DNA of 64,000 nucleotides from IMG/VR virus record IMGVR_UViG_3300021602_000008, positions 1 to 64,000 of that record; one strand, 5' to 3'. Positions 25,974-39,900 of the stretch are shown here, one piece after another (the stretch's first letter is position 1; each line of letters opens with the position of its first letter). Both the position numbers and the translations under genes were made by a program. The DNA comes from a virus. The notes beneath the pieces are model-generated. The model had not been told where the DNA came from. It saw nothing but the letters and a program-made list of their open reading frames with translations, and searched no databases.

Positions 25974-27935
25974 ATGGGACTATTTTCATCCTTGGGAACA
26001 GGAAGTTCCCCTTTATTCATAAATAGTGAATTGTCGGCAGGAATAGATTCTTCTCCATTGAAATATTATGTGGACAAGAAAGAGGATGCAAAGGATGCAT
26101 TGGCAAAAAAGTTGGCTGCTGACACACCTACTATCCCAAAGTTTGATGTTGATGGTCTTCCAGGAAATGCACAGGCATTAGAGAATAAATACAATACTGC
26201 TGTAAATAATGTTTCTGAAGGTGTAAAGAAATATGGTGGGCTCTGGACAATATATACAAATACAGATGAGGGAAAAAGTGCATTAGGAAAGGTTGCAACA
26301 ACGGTCTATGATGCTAATATGGCTAAACAGAATAAGAAGCAATATGAGGCACAAGCTGAATTTGTTGACAAGAATAATCTTGGTGGATTAATTTATATTG
26401 ATCGTTCAACAGGTGCCCCATTGCGGGATAAGACTGGATTTGCAAAGAATGCAACTTATCTTGATTATCAGACAGGATCCAATGAATGGGATGAAAATGG
26501 TAATATAGCAAAAAAGGATTTGACTATTCTTGAAGGTGATAGTGGAACCGTGAATGCTGAATTCAAGAATTACATGACTCAGTTAGGTACCACTGAGAAT
26601 ATGAGCGAGAGTGAGAAACAGGCGAAACTTACAGGTGGTGCTTATGATTATGATGGATTGATTAAAAACAAGAATTCCAAGAAAAACAATTTCAGTCAGT
26701 TATTGTCAATGTCCAGGAATCTTTATAGCAATATGTCACAATCTTCGAAAACAGGTATGTTGCGTGAGGTTTATGATATTGGAGAAAAGGAAGGTGCTGC
26801 AGGAATTGAGAATGTCTTGAATGATGGATTAGCAGAAAAGGATAAGATCAAGATTGATATGGATCGTCTCTCATCAAATGATCCAAAGGATATCAGTTAT
26901 CGCAATGGTGTCATGGCATTATATACAATGAAACGTGTTGACAATGCAGTTCCTTCCTATATACAATCGGAAGAGGGCCATAGTCAAACCATGACTCAAG
27001 GAACAAAAATTGCCAATGAGAAAGCTGCGAATGTTGAAGCTGATAAACGCGGTTATATTGCACAGGTACAGGCTGGAAATATCATTCCAAAACAATTGGA
27101 TGACAGGAATGTGAAGTATTATAATCCCACCACAAAATTATGGGAAACCAGAAAGGTTTCCGGTGGAGTTCAATATAGTGGTTTGGCTGCAGTACAGGGA
27201 TTGGCAGATATAAACAAGGATATTATAGGAAAGACACTTGAATCATTAGGTATTGATGCGATTCGTTTTGGTGATTCCGGAACAGTGAATAACCTAAGTA
27301 CAAGTTCTAATTTGAAGAATGCAACAATAGTTTCCGCTAATCGTATTGTTACTGATGATGCACTTGTATATGATCCAACGAATCATACCTATCGTGCTCC
27401 TACTTCCCAAGAGAAGGATCATGCACAAGAAGTAATTTCAAATGCAGTACCAGATCCCAATGATCCATTGGTGATGCTTTATCAAAGGGGTAATAATGCA
27501 GGACAACCACTTACTGATGAGGATTTGAAGACCTATCAGGGAAGTCAGGCAAATTACATGGAATATACCATTGACCTTGGTCCTTCGGGCGAAGCCGGAC
27601 TTGATCTTCACCATAATGATTTTGTCGATAATACGGATTCTCCAAAAACCGTTGACGCAACCGATAATTATTATTTGGGACCATTGAGCATTAATGATGT
27701 CAATAGTACCCTTACCTATGAACAAAAGGGTGCTGATGGAAAAACACATTATTATACCAAAATTTCAGCACCAATGCAACCATCAGATGTTGCAACCGGA
27801 AATGAGAATGCTAACCTTTATGCAGGTTATGGAAGTATGAAATCCATTTATGACAAGGATGCGGAACAACAGGCCGCACAAACAAAGGCAAGGGAAAAAA
27901 TATTGAGTAGTCCATTTTTTCAAATTGATAATTAA
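25974..27935 (+). CDS. Putative internal/ejected protein, 653 aa
   Basis: The gene starts four bases after the repetitive protein and lies just before the giant gene. The N-terminus is Gly/Ser-rich (MGLFSSLGTGSSPLFINSEL), then helical and Lys/Asp-rich with coiled-coil-like segments (KEDAKDALAKKLAADTP; QALENKYNTAVNNVSEGVKKY). A beta-rich part follows at about 480-610. No enzyme motif or signal peptide is seen. By place and composition it probably belongs to the set of proteins packaged in the head or tail and released on infection. It could also be an assembly chaperone for the giant protein. Confidence 0.5.
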   Translation: MGLFSSLGTGSSPLFINSELSAGIDSSPLKYYVDKKEDAKDALAKKLAADTPTIPKFDVDGLPGNAQALENKYNTAVNNVSEGVKKYGGLWTIYTNTDEGKSALGKVATTVYDANMAKQNKKQYEAQAEFVDKNNLGGLIYIDRSTGAPLRDKTGFAKNATYLDYQTGSNEWDENGNIAKKDLTILEGDSGTVNAEFKNYMTQLGTTENMSESEKQAKLTGGAYDYDGLIKNKNSKKNNFSQLLSMSRNLYSNMSQSSKTGMLREVYDIGEKEGAAGIENVLNDGLAEKDKIKIDMDRLSSNDPKDISYRNGVMALYTMKRVDNAVPSYIQSEEGHSQTMTQGTKIANEKAANVEADKRGYIAQVQAGNIIPKQLDDRNVKYYNPTTKLWETRKVSGGVQYSGLAAVQGLADINKDIIGKTLESLGIDAIRFGDSGTVNNLSTSSNLKNATIVSANRIVTDDALVYDPTNHTYRAPTSQEKDHAQEVISNAVPDPNDPLVMLYQRGNNAGQPLTDEDLKTYQGSQANYMEYTIDLGPSGEAGLDLHHNDFVDNTDSPKTVDATDNYYLGPLSINDVNSTLTYEQKGADGKTHYYTKISAPMQPSDVATGNENANLYAGYGSMKSIYDKDAEQQAAQTKAREKILSSPFFQIDN

Positions 27936-27983
27936 TAATTAATTCAGGTCAGATGTAAATGCTGATTTGATAAAAACAATTTT

Positions 27984-30900
27984 ATGACACCACCTCCTAC
28001 ACCACCACTCAATCCATCAAACATTCAAACACCGACAATCACACCTGCTCCAAAAAAATTGGATTATATGGGATTGCGTCTTTCAGGGGTTGATAACAAT
28101 TCTATTCTTGATTATTCCGCGAAAACCAATCAGGTTCCAACCATGCTTTCAAAAGAGGATGCGTGGTCAAAGTACGGTGAATCCGTATATGGTAATGACA
28201 AGATGAAGTTTGGATTGGCATATGATAGTTCCAATGAAGCGTATAATGCTTACAATACAAGTGTTCATGAAGGTACAATGCAGAAAGTGCAATACCGTTC
28301 AAATGATGCCATTCCAAGTAATGTCTCAACTCCATTTTCAAGGATGGAACATGGTTATTCCAATTTTGCACCTCCAACATCACAAAAAACCATTGATGAT
28401 CGTTTCATAGGATCTGCAACAGGGGCATATACACAAATCAAATCCGATGAGATATTTGCTGATGGGCGTAATATTGTATCGACAAAGGATGGCAATGTAA
28501 GTAAAGATGAATATTACAGGAACCAATTACATAGGATGTCGGGTGGTACTGATAAGACAAGTGATGTATGGTTTAATAGTGCATTGTTTGCAGGAACAAT
28601 GGGACTTGCAAAACAGGATGAATCTGCTCATATGCTTGCCCTTGATTATGATGAACAGGGATTACCCATATGGAGGGATAAATCCCTTACGGAGTCATTG
28701 AAAGGATCTACTATCCGTTCTGCGTGGGGATCACGCACGATGCACAATAATTGGTTTGAGGATATTGGTGGCACTGCAGTAAATGAATTCGTAACCAATG
28801 TACCTTCCATATTCGGATCACTTGCCGAAACGGGAATGTATCTTGTAAAGGGACAAGTCATTGATCCTTATTTGGCACATTCTGGCATATCACCAAAAGA
28901 ACAGAAGTCATTCGATGAAGGGTTTGCCAACAATCCATTGATGCGTTGGGCAAACATTGCACAAAATGTTTCATCCGCAGGTTATTTCAATGAATCTCAA
29001 AATCAACAACGTGGACTTGAAGGGACATCTGGAAGAATGATTGGTGGTGCAATTGGAATGATGCTACAAGCTGTAGCAACAGGTGGAATTGGTGAGGTAG
29101 GTGGATTATTGAAAGGTGGAATAGGATTGAGTGATGAAGCATTTCAATTATCGGCTAAAATTGCAATAGATGAAGGCAAGTCGCCATTGATAGCTGAATT
29201 ACATTCCATTGCAAGACAGGGTATTACAAAGAATGTTTCTGAACGTTTAAACCGTGGTTTCTTTACTATTGCAATGGCTGATGGTTTTCATCAGGGAGCA
29301 AAGGAAATGGGAATTTCTCCCGAGAAAGCCGCAATGGGTTATCTTGGTTCAGCAGTGACAACATATGCATTGATGGGTATTGGACATAAATGGTTCTCTC
29401 CTGCCACATCTTCAATGATTACAAGACAATCGACCGAATCATCCATGAAGGATATCGTGAAGGAAACTTTCATGGACTATTCAAAGAAGATGTTTCCTGA
29501 TGTCGCTCCTGCTGAATTGACCGGAACACAAATTGATGCCGTTGTAAAGGAAACATCAAAAGGTGTTTTTAGAAAAATGGCTGAAGCTGCAAAAAAAGGT
29601 GGCAATGCATTATTGAATGGAAGGATTGTCCCTGTTTCAAACATAGCATCGGCAACATCTGAAATGGGTTTGATTCACATGGCGAATAATTCCATTCAGA
29701 TCATGCAGGATTATTACAGCAAATATGCAGGTGATGATACTTCAGGAATTGATGGGATGTATGGAGATGTTAATGAAAATGTATTTTCAAGAATCACCAA
29801 TGGATTAGGTGGTGCACTTGAGAATGGTCTGTTGATGGGTGCGATATCAACTGGAATACATTTTTACAAGGGTGGAAAATTAATGAGTCCACAGGAACAG
29901 TCACGCAGAATGACACTTGGTGATGCAACAGTCAATAACATGTTGCCTGAATTGGAGAAGACTGCAGATGCGATGTACAAGAATGGTGAGATTGGTGCAC
30001 ATTGGGCCAATGCAAAAACCGGTGAGGTTATCCGTGATGGTGAGATTGATCCGCAAACAGGAGTGCGTCCAACATCTATTGCAGATGAATCATACAGTAA
30101 CTTCAAACAGGATATCCGAAATTACAAAAAGATCTATGATGAGAGTGGACTGAAAAAATGGAATGATAGTGCCACAAAAGATAAATACATTAAGAAATCC
30201 GGTACAGAAAATCTTGATGCACATACATCCAAGATGCTTGATGAATTGGTTGATCCAAATATGCTTGCACGTGAGGGTATTGAACATGCGGTTAACATCA
30301 GGGATCTTAATAAAAAACTTGTTGATGCAAAGACTGACTTAGAAAAATCCACTATCAAAAAACAATTGGATATTGCCAATGAAAAACTGAATGACATCAT
30401 TACTGATAAGCGTTCAAATGAAATCATTCGTGATGGAATTGTGCGTGATTATATTGCTGATACAAATAAGGCTTATGACTATGGTTCTTCAGGAGTAAAA
30501 GAAGCTATTGCATTACAGAAAAAAGAGGGTTTTCATAAGGTTGTTGATGTCTTTAATACTTCTGTTTCAAATGGAATTGCAAAATTCCTTAATGATAAGA
30601 ATGACGCAGAAGAGACAATGGGTAATGCTATTTCTCAGATAAAAGAAATCACATCATCAATTTCAAAAGGTAATAATGAGAAAATAGTTAAAGTTGCATC
30701 TGATCTTGTGAAAACAGGATCTGTTGCTGCTGCAGAACATCTCGCTAATCTTAATAATGGAATAAAGGCTGCTGCTGAAAAACACATCAACGAGACTATT
30801 TCCGATATAAAGGCAAAACATCCAGAAGAGGTAAAGAATGTTGAGGTTGATCCTGAAGATGAACCAATGGATACACTTGAAGAACATATTAGGTTATTGC

Positions 30901-33900
30901 CTGATAGTGCAAAGGGTGAATTTAAGAGTCGATTTGATGACATACATTCCGCATTGGGAATTGCAAATAATATTGCAAATATGAAACCCGAGGCACGTAC
31001 ACAGGAACAGGTTAAAACTGAGGCTTTTCTTTCATCTAATGTAGGAACCTCACAAGATCCAATATTGAAATCATTCGAATCAAGTATAAAGGATTTCAAG
31101 GAATCAAACCTTTCTACAATACAGGACGCTCATTTAGTTGCAATAAAACTTGAAGAAGTGCAATCAAGGATTCTTGCAATGCTATTGAATAAAGAAGCAT
31201 ATTCAAAATTATCTGATAGCACTTCTGGACTGAATGATGTTAATAGGGCTCCTGATTCATATTATGATGAGGAAAACAAGGATTCTGTAATTTCAAAATT
31301 GAATGATTATAAGAATCAGTTGCTTGATATTGTACAGAAATCAAGTATAGCTTCCGAATCTGCACGTTTAGATAATGAAGCAAATGTGAAGATCGGTTTC
31401 ATTAATAATGCTAATAGGGTTAATTCTCAAATCATTGAAAATCTTAAGAATTTTTATCCTGACAATGCGATTATTCTTGGTACACACAAAACTATTGATG
31501 AATTCAATAATCTTGTAAAACAGATTTCTGATATAAAGACTGCTGCTGGAACTAATGAGGATGGTACATCAAAAATCACATTTGAGGATACAAAGAAAGT
31601 TTACGATATACATGATCGTTTGCTTGAATCCATTGCAAAAATGGAATCACAAATCCATATTGCATTCAAGACAATAAAAGGTTCTGCAGAAACAATACAT
31701 ACCGTTTTCTTCAAAGAAGGCATTGAGGGTAATTATTCATATGATCCAGGATTTGGTGGTCTTACCGATGTAAATTATATCCAATGGGAACCTGAAACAT
31801 TTGACAAGACAGGAACCCGACTTTTCCCATTGTATAATTCATCACAGGCTTATCATGAGGTAAGAACAGGTGAATCCAATTGTCTTCCTGCAGCAAAGGC
31901 GTACCTATACAAAACCGTTTCGGAACATCTTCATAGAATTATGAGGATTTCATCAAAGGAATTCCTTGATAATTACAAGAATTATATTGATCGAAATGTG
32001 AAATTGGATCCTAAGTATATTGTTCCTTCATTCGAACAACGCCAGGCAATACATACGCTTGTTGCTTTCATGAATGACAGTAATAACTTATATGTAGATC
32101 ATCCAAACAAGACTCAGTTTGTACGTGATCAAATCAATGTACTTGGTTATGCAGGTGCAGGAAAGACAACATTGGTTGTACCAAGTGCAATCCATGTATT
32201 CCGCGATATCCTTGAGTCACGTGAATCCAAATCAAGTGATTCATTGAAACTTGTTGGAACTGCACCATCAAATCCACAAATTACTAATCTTAGTGATGCA
32301 TTCAAGTCAAGTGGACTGAAAGACTCTTGCACATTTACAACGATTGATGATATTCTTAATGAGAAAGGAATTCTTTCAAAAGAAAAACCATCATTCTTGA
32401 TTGTTGATGAAGCCAGTGAATTAAATGCAGAGGAATTGGCAAAAATGACTTCCATTGCACGTGATAATGGAATCAAGATAATCCATGTATGTGATCCATC
32501 ACAACTTGGTGATATAAAGGATAGACTTGAGGAAAAGGAACGTAGTTCACAGATTCCCGATGTAATGTATAATCGTGAATCCACCACACCGATTGTCGAT
32601 GTATTTAGAAGTGGTGTTTTTGACATTTCCAGGTTGCAACAACAATATCGTGATGTATCACTTTATGCAAATGGAAAGCAGGTTTCATTACTTCAAACAC
32701 AATATACAGTTGATTCCGGTGGAAGAACAAGAAGTGGTGTTGTCCTACGTGGTTATGATTCAAAAACCATTTCGGAACAGATGGGTAAATTTGCTTCTGA
32801 TCTAAAGACCGATGGTGTTATTCGTACAGGTACGGTTATGATTGTGGCAAATGACAGTGATAGGCTTTCTGTAATCGATGAACTATCAAAGAACCATGGA
32901 ATTGATCGCAAGATTGCTGAAAATGCCGTAAAAACGATTATTCGTGGCGAATTCACTGCAAAAGGATTGTCGTTTCCACGTGTATATGTAAATATTGATA
33001 AGGAAAAATTAGGTCCAGATTATAACAAGGCCCAATTGACAGCAGTTTCACGTGCAAAGGAATTTGCAGATGTAGTAACTGATGTTCCAACAAATTCCCT
33101 TCCAGGATCACGTGAGGTTTCACAACTTATTGATGAGAATGCCGATTATATTAAGCTTGAGGATGAACGTAAGCAGAAATATGCACTTTCGGAACAATCA
33201 CGCCTTTCATCAATGTCTGAAGCACTTAAGGGTATTGATGTTCCAAAATCTAATGTATCTGTAAAAAGTACTAAGGTTACAAGTAATAAAAAAACAGTTA
33301 GTCAGGATGATTTTGAAGTTGGGAAAAAATACAAGGCTTCAAATGGGGATATTGTTACGGTTGAATCATTGATCGCTAATGATGATGGATTTTTTCATGT
33401 GAAACTTTCTGGTTATGACAAACCATTTTCCCCTTTAGGAATTCATAGTCTTGGATTGGTGAAGATAGTCAATGCAAGAAAGGGATCTATATTACGTACA
33501 CGCGTTGACAAATGGGAAAACAAGAAAAATAATTTTAGTGTTGGTGGTTTGGTTCGTGATGAGAATAATGTAACTGTACGAATCTCCAGTATAGCTGTCG
33601 ATGCTAAAGGGAATTATTATTTTAAAATTTCCGGAAGTGACAAGGAGATAACAAAAACACAATTCCTAAAGAAATATAAATCATTCAAGGCTAACGACAT
33701 TACAATCTTCAATACCCATTCCGATAATTCCGCAACGGAAGAAATGTTGTTTGCAACAAAGAGCATACAGAACCATAAGAATGGTCTATCAACATATTCC
33801 TCTGCCACAAATCCATTTGGCAGAAAGAATATAATGGATAGTAACATGCAGGTTTTGCATGACCGTATAAAGATGTTGGTGCTCAATAAATCAGGTGCAT

Positions 33901-36900
33901 TCAATGGGTATTCAAAACTTATGCTTAAACGTACATATCATCAATCCATTGAATTAAATGGCAAAATGATGAATGATGTCGTTACTGTTTCACTTGATCT
34001 TGCAGATAATGCTATGCGTGATTATCTTGGGAAACAACTCAAGAATAATAATATCCCGGTTACTGATGAGAATCTAAGACGTTTCGCAATAATGGGAACC
34101 ATGTTCATGCCCAATGATAAGGCAAACCATGATTTCAATGGCGAATATAAGGCACCTGTCACAAAACTCATTGGAGAAACTGATGATCAATTTACCGATC
34201 GAGTAGCATATGAAAAATATAAGTTTGACATTCGCAAGAAAGCATATCAATCAAATGAGAAGGTTGTAGATCTTGGTTATGTTGCAATGAAATCTGCAAC
34301 ACCTGGAAATGTCAATTATAACAATGGATCCACAAATGGTAAAGTCGCATTCAGTAAAATGTCAGACTTATTGAAGGATCATGTTGCAACATCAAAGGGA
34401 GGAAAGATATATAAATCAGGAAATGTATATTTCTATGAACCGATTTTTATTGATAATCCAGATAAGCTTGATTTTACTGTCAACTCTCCATCATTAAAAG
34501 GTAACGGGAAATTTGAACCTGGCTATTACCTAATGTATTCACATGATGAGACCATGACAAATATTGGTATGGTAAAATTACGTTCACAGAATCTTTCAAA
34601 TGCAGAATTGCAAAAGACACAACAAATTCTCCGTGAGCGTTTTGACCTAAACAAGTCTAATGCTGAAGGAAGTCCTTCACAAGGTAAGTTTTGGGAGCCA
34701 ATTAATAATTTTGTAAGTGGGAATAGATATGCATTCTTCAGTGCACCAAGTAAAGAAGGTGGTGAATGGAAAATAAATCCACTCTTTACTGAAGAAGGAT
34801 TGAAGAAAGCTGCAGCGAAAACAATGTCTCCACAAGAAATTGCGGAAAAATATGATGGCATTGGTGATCTTGTTGCAATGAAGATAGATAAGAAAACCAC
34901 TCCAGGAAAGGCTACTGCACGTTTTAATTTCAAATATTTTGATGGAAATTATGGTGGAAAAGTTACTGATCTTGATAATGTTTCAATCGAGAGAAAATCA
35001 AATGCACTTGCTGATGCAATAAAAATATATACTGAATCAAAACAAAATGTTGCATTGCGTGATTTCGCACTTATTGATCCAACAAATAGTCATATTGCAG
35101 AAAAGGATTTTAATAAACTTGAGGCGAACATTGCTGGATTTAATATGCCTCAGATACTCACATCATCAGATAGTATAGCAAATGAGACTTCAAAGAATTC
35201 AAAAGTTGATATAACAAATGCACCTCCTGCTGATCCGGATGAGGCAAATGTGAGATTTGATTTCGAATCACATTCATCAACATCAAAGGAATTTGAAGAG
35301 CATATTGATTTTGTGCCATCGGAAACAAAAGATCAGAGACAGGCCGATTCAATTGAAAATGTATCCAATGAAACAACATCCAATTCCATTCCTGTTGAAA
35401 AGGAAGAGATTTCACGCAATAAACGTGCACAGGATTTTGGAAAATTGCTTGATATATTTGACAACAATCAATACAAGATAAATGAGATCTTGTTAAATAT
35501 AGGTGGTGGTATAGTTGACCTTTCATCCTATTCACGAAAAATCTTTCCAAAAAGATACGAATGGAATGCTGCAGTGAATCGTTATTATGAACGCTTGACA
35601 TTCCAGGATGGCACATTAAAAAATAAGAAATACATTGTTGTTCGTGATGGTGCAGAGCAAACTGTTGGAATAGATGATTTGAGATACACAGATTCATCTT
35701 CTATTTCAAATGCGAATACTTCACGTTCAATGCTAAGTGATTATATCGTTCATCAACTTTCAAAAGAGGAGAATTTCGAGAAATTTATAAAGAAGATTTT
35801 CCCGAAGGCAATTCTTTTTACTGATGCGGTTGCAAAGGAAATTCCAATGTCTGATTTTGCTCAACAATTGAAAGGTGCTGTAACGAATATCTTGTCTGAT
35901 AAAGATGAATCAAGTTCACAGAGTTCAATCCAAATAGGAAATGACTTAAAGGCACCCTCATTTTCAGATCATGTACGACTGATTCTTGGAAGTATAAGGT
36001 TGAATAGTTATGATATCAAGGATGATGGATCAAGGAAAATGAATACACGTGGAACAGCATTTATAAATGTTGGTTCTGCTGAAACATTATTGATAAATGC
36101 TTCGCGTATAGCACGTTCAAAAAATGTAGGGAATCCTGATCGTGATTCAATGCGTGAAATTGGCAAGGTGATAAAACAGATGGCTATTGCCGGAATGCCT
36201 GGAAACAGATTGACAAATCTTGCATGGTCTGTTTATGATTCTATATTCAATGATTCTGAACATTTTGAAAACAAAGAATCTGCAACACTTGGATTGGCAA
36301 CGGCTGACATGGTTCGTCCAGATGGTGACATATCATATACAATGTGGGCGAAATATCCTTCAATGGTACATGAGTTCCTTTCTGATGTTGATAATACAAA
36401 ATTCGATCTTGATGAGCAAATCATTCCAAAATCGATTGATATGCACACTGTACTTTCGGCAATACATTATAATTATGATTCCATTGTACAGAAGAATGTT
36501 TCCGAAATAATACTGAATCGTGATAATTCAGCTTATGTTCGTCAACGTCATGGAAATGATCTTGTGAAAATCAAGGAAGGCATTAAGACTGCATTTAGAA
36601 ATGGGATGTTTGATTTTGTGGAAACGGAAAGCGGAAAAACAGGTGAGTTAAAACCTCAAAAGAAACAAATGCTTTTCGATACATTCAAGGTAACTTTCAT
36701 GCCACCAAACGGCAATAAGGCTGTTACTTCGATATTTACACAAGATGAGATTAATGAGGCATTGGCATTTGGTATTAAGATTGATCCTAAAAACATAACA
36801 AAACAGGGTATAATTGCAGGATACAGGAATACCGCAAGCGGATTATCACAATTGATGCCAGACGGTGAATTGATTCCATTAATATCTTATGATAAGAATG

Positions 36901-39900
36901 GTGCAAGGCTTAATCCATCATTCAATGTGGATACTGCAAATTCATTATTGAAATTCCTAAATCTTGGATGGAAGCATATCTCACCAAAAACAATTGATGC
37001 ATTCCTTCAGGAAAAGGATTCACATAATTCCATTAAAATGAATTCTGCAATTGAAGGTGTATTAAATACCAAGTTGTCAGATGGTGGTATAAACAGGAAT
37101 AAGTTTGCTGAGATCATCAAGACATGGATGGATCAACTTACTGATAAGAATATAAAGAAACAGCATATAAATTCAGTCATCTCAACGGATTCTGAAGAAG
37201 CAAATAGTTCATTTGTTGGTGATGGCATCAATGATGAATCTGAAACAATTGGAAGTGCAGATGTAAAACATTGGCTTCTTGATGATATTGCTGCCATACA
37301 ATCATATTCACGTGCCTCAACAGGAAGTGAAAAAAGTATAACAATTGGCGGTGAGCGTATCTATCTTGAAACAAAGGGATCTGCATTCGATTATCAATTT
37401 GGTGGATTTACCGACAAGATATCTGCCGATGATGGAATCAAAAGTGAATTCTCATTCAAATTTGCTGCTGCACAGGATCCTGATGCTTCAGCTTACTATG
37501 CACCAGGTTATGACGAGGCTGGTAATAAAACAGGACGGTTCCTCAATCCTTTCCTTGATAAAAACAATAAGGATCTTGTATTGAAATCATATACCCGAAT
37601 GGCATATCTTACAAAGGGATCTAAGACAATTCCTGTAAGCAAGATGCAGAACAAGGAATATCTCAATGCGATGATCAATGCTTTTTTCATTGATAACATT
37701 GTTCAATTTGAGCATTCAGGAAGTAAGAATGTTAAGTTGATTGATGGTGGTAGGAATTATCATTTACCTACATCGAATATGGCCGATACGCATACGCCAA
37801 TCGTCATGAATTTCGAAACAAGTATTGAGCATGCACCATTAAGGATAACCGTAAAGGATGGAGAATATAACGCGTCTGTGAATTGGGATACCGTTTCACA
37901 AAATATAATTGATCTTTTTACTGTACGTGAACGTCATTCTACAAAGGCATTAGGTACAATGGAATCGATATTCCGTCAGAATATTGATCCTACAATTGCC
38001 AGATCATATGATGAATTGGCGATGAAAAAGGAAAATAGGATATTTAATGAGCGTTCCGTATCACCGGAGTTTCTACAGAGAATGATTGATGACCATATAA
38101 ATACTCCAGGTCATGCAAATGAATTCCTTTCTAAACTTAAAGAGGGTTATGCTGAAGTATATTCACATTACAAGTTTGTCCGTTCAAGCAAAGAGGGTGA
38201 AAATGACAGGATATTATTGGGGAATGATGCCAATATGGAATTCACAAATATTAAAGGTGAACTTGTTGATGACGTATTCACGATGGAAAATCATCGTGAG
38301 ATAGCGGAATTAGCAAAGATTGATGATATCAAAACACGCAATATGCTTGTTGAGATGAAGATGAAAAAAATCCTCTCAAAACGCATGAATGGTTTTGTTG
38401 ATCATATGGTTTCAACTGGAATTAAGGTAAATCCTGTTACTGAAAAATTCTTTCAAGGTGATAAATCAGGTCTTGGTTCAGTACGACCATTTAAGAAGGC
38501 ACCAAAAGATTCAATGAAGATTGGATATGAAACCAATGATATTCATAATCCTAATGAACAGAAAAAGATGCTTTACATGAATCCATTTTATGAGGCATAC
38601 TATCTTTCATGGCTTACACATAATGCACATGTTTCTGAAATCACTGGAGGAAATCCATTTGCTCAATCAGGATGGGAAGAATTGGGAAAACGTAACTATT
38701 CCCTTTTAACACCAGGAAATCATCTTGATGTAACCAATCCAAATGGTATTGGACGTTATTCACAATATGCAATCATAGATGACAGTGTTGCAACGAATGA
38801 TGTTGTACGTTTTCTTACTGATACATCACCATCACAATCACGTGTTCAGAATACTGATGGTTGGCAATTGAAACTTTCTGCACATGCATGGCTTGAATAC
38901 ATAAGTTCAGGAAATGGAAATGGATCCATTACCAAGGAGAATATCAATGGATCACAAAAACATATCTATAATGATATTGATCTGCTTACTGGACAACGTA
39001 GGTTAATCAAATCATCTGCATTAATGACTGCTGCACAAAGAAAACATAGTTTATATATAAGGGATCTTGAGAAGAGAATGCTTGGTCCTGAATTGTATTC
39101 CAAGTTAGTTGAATTCAATTTTGATGATGAAAAACTTGCTCATTATATTATTGATAATAACTTACAGGAAACATATACTGCGGCACTTGTTCCAAAATCT
39201 TCATTCAAACTTGCGGGAGATTCGCCAATCAATTCTGTTGATGCAAATGGATTCCAAACATTCCGAACAGACAATAGCAAACACTTGATTATTCTTGATG
39301 CAAACAAGGATTATAAGGATGATTCATCAAAGATGCAACATCAATTGCTTAATACGATGTTTGATGGACCACAGAATAAGGAATTGGCTAATCGCGTTAA
39401 AACAGCACAGGCATCCATTGTTGATTATCGACTCAATAAAATGATAGATAAAGTAAAGGATAAGTATGATGGAAATTGGGGTGCATATCTCAAAGATCTT
39501 GGAAAGGAATCTGCACAAAATATGGGATTGCTTACCAATTTCGTTAATATCATTACTGATTCGGGATTCTCAATCCATTCCCCTGGAATTGCAGAAAGGA
39601 TCCGTCCGTTGCTTATACAACAATTGAATGATATGATAAAACCTGAATTCAATACAGGTGGTTCTCATGTACAGGCTCCTGGAGATTTCATTGACATGAT
39701 GGATGTGAATGAGAATATCCGTCCTGATAATGCATTATTTCTGAAGCAAGGACAGTCATTCACGAAGTTTGACTATGACAAGAACATAGAGATGTGGAAG
39801 AAGAATGGTGTTGATGAAAATTCCTTTACCCCTCGTACAGGATTGCATTATACCCGTCATTTCACAAAGGATGGAATAGATATAGAAAGTCTTGTTGCAC

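Noticed and set aside
30635-31099. Antisense open frames of up to about 180 codons opposite the giant gene
   Set aside because: They shadow the coding strand, lack leaders and recognisable domains, and the plus-strand frame is strongly supported.
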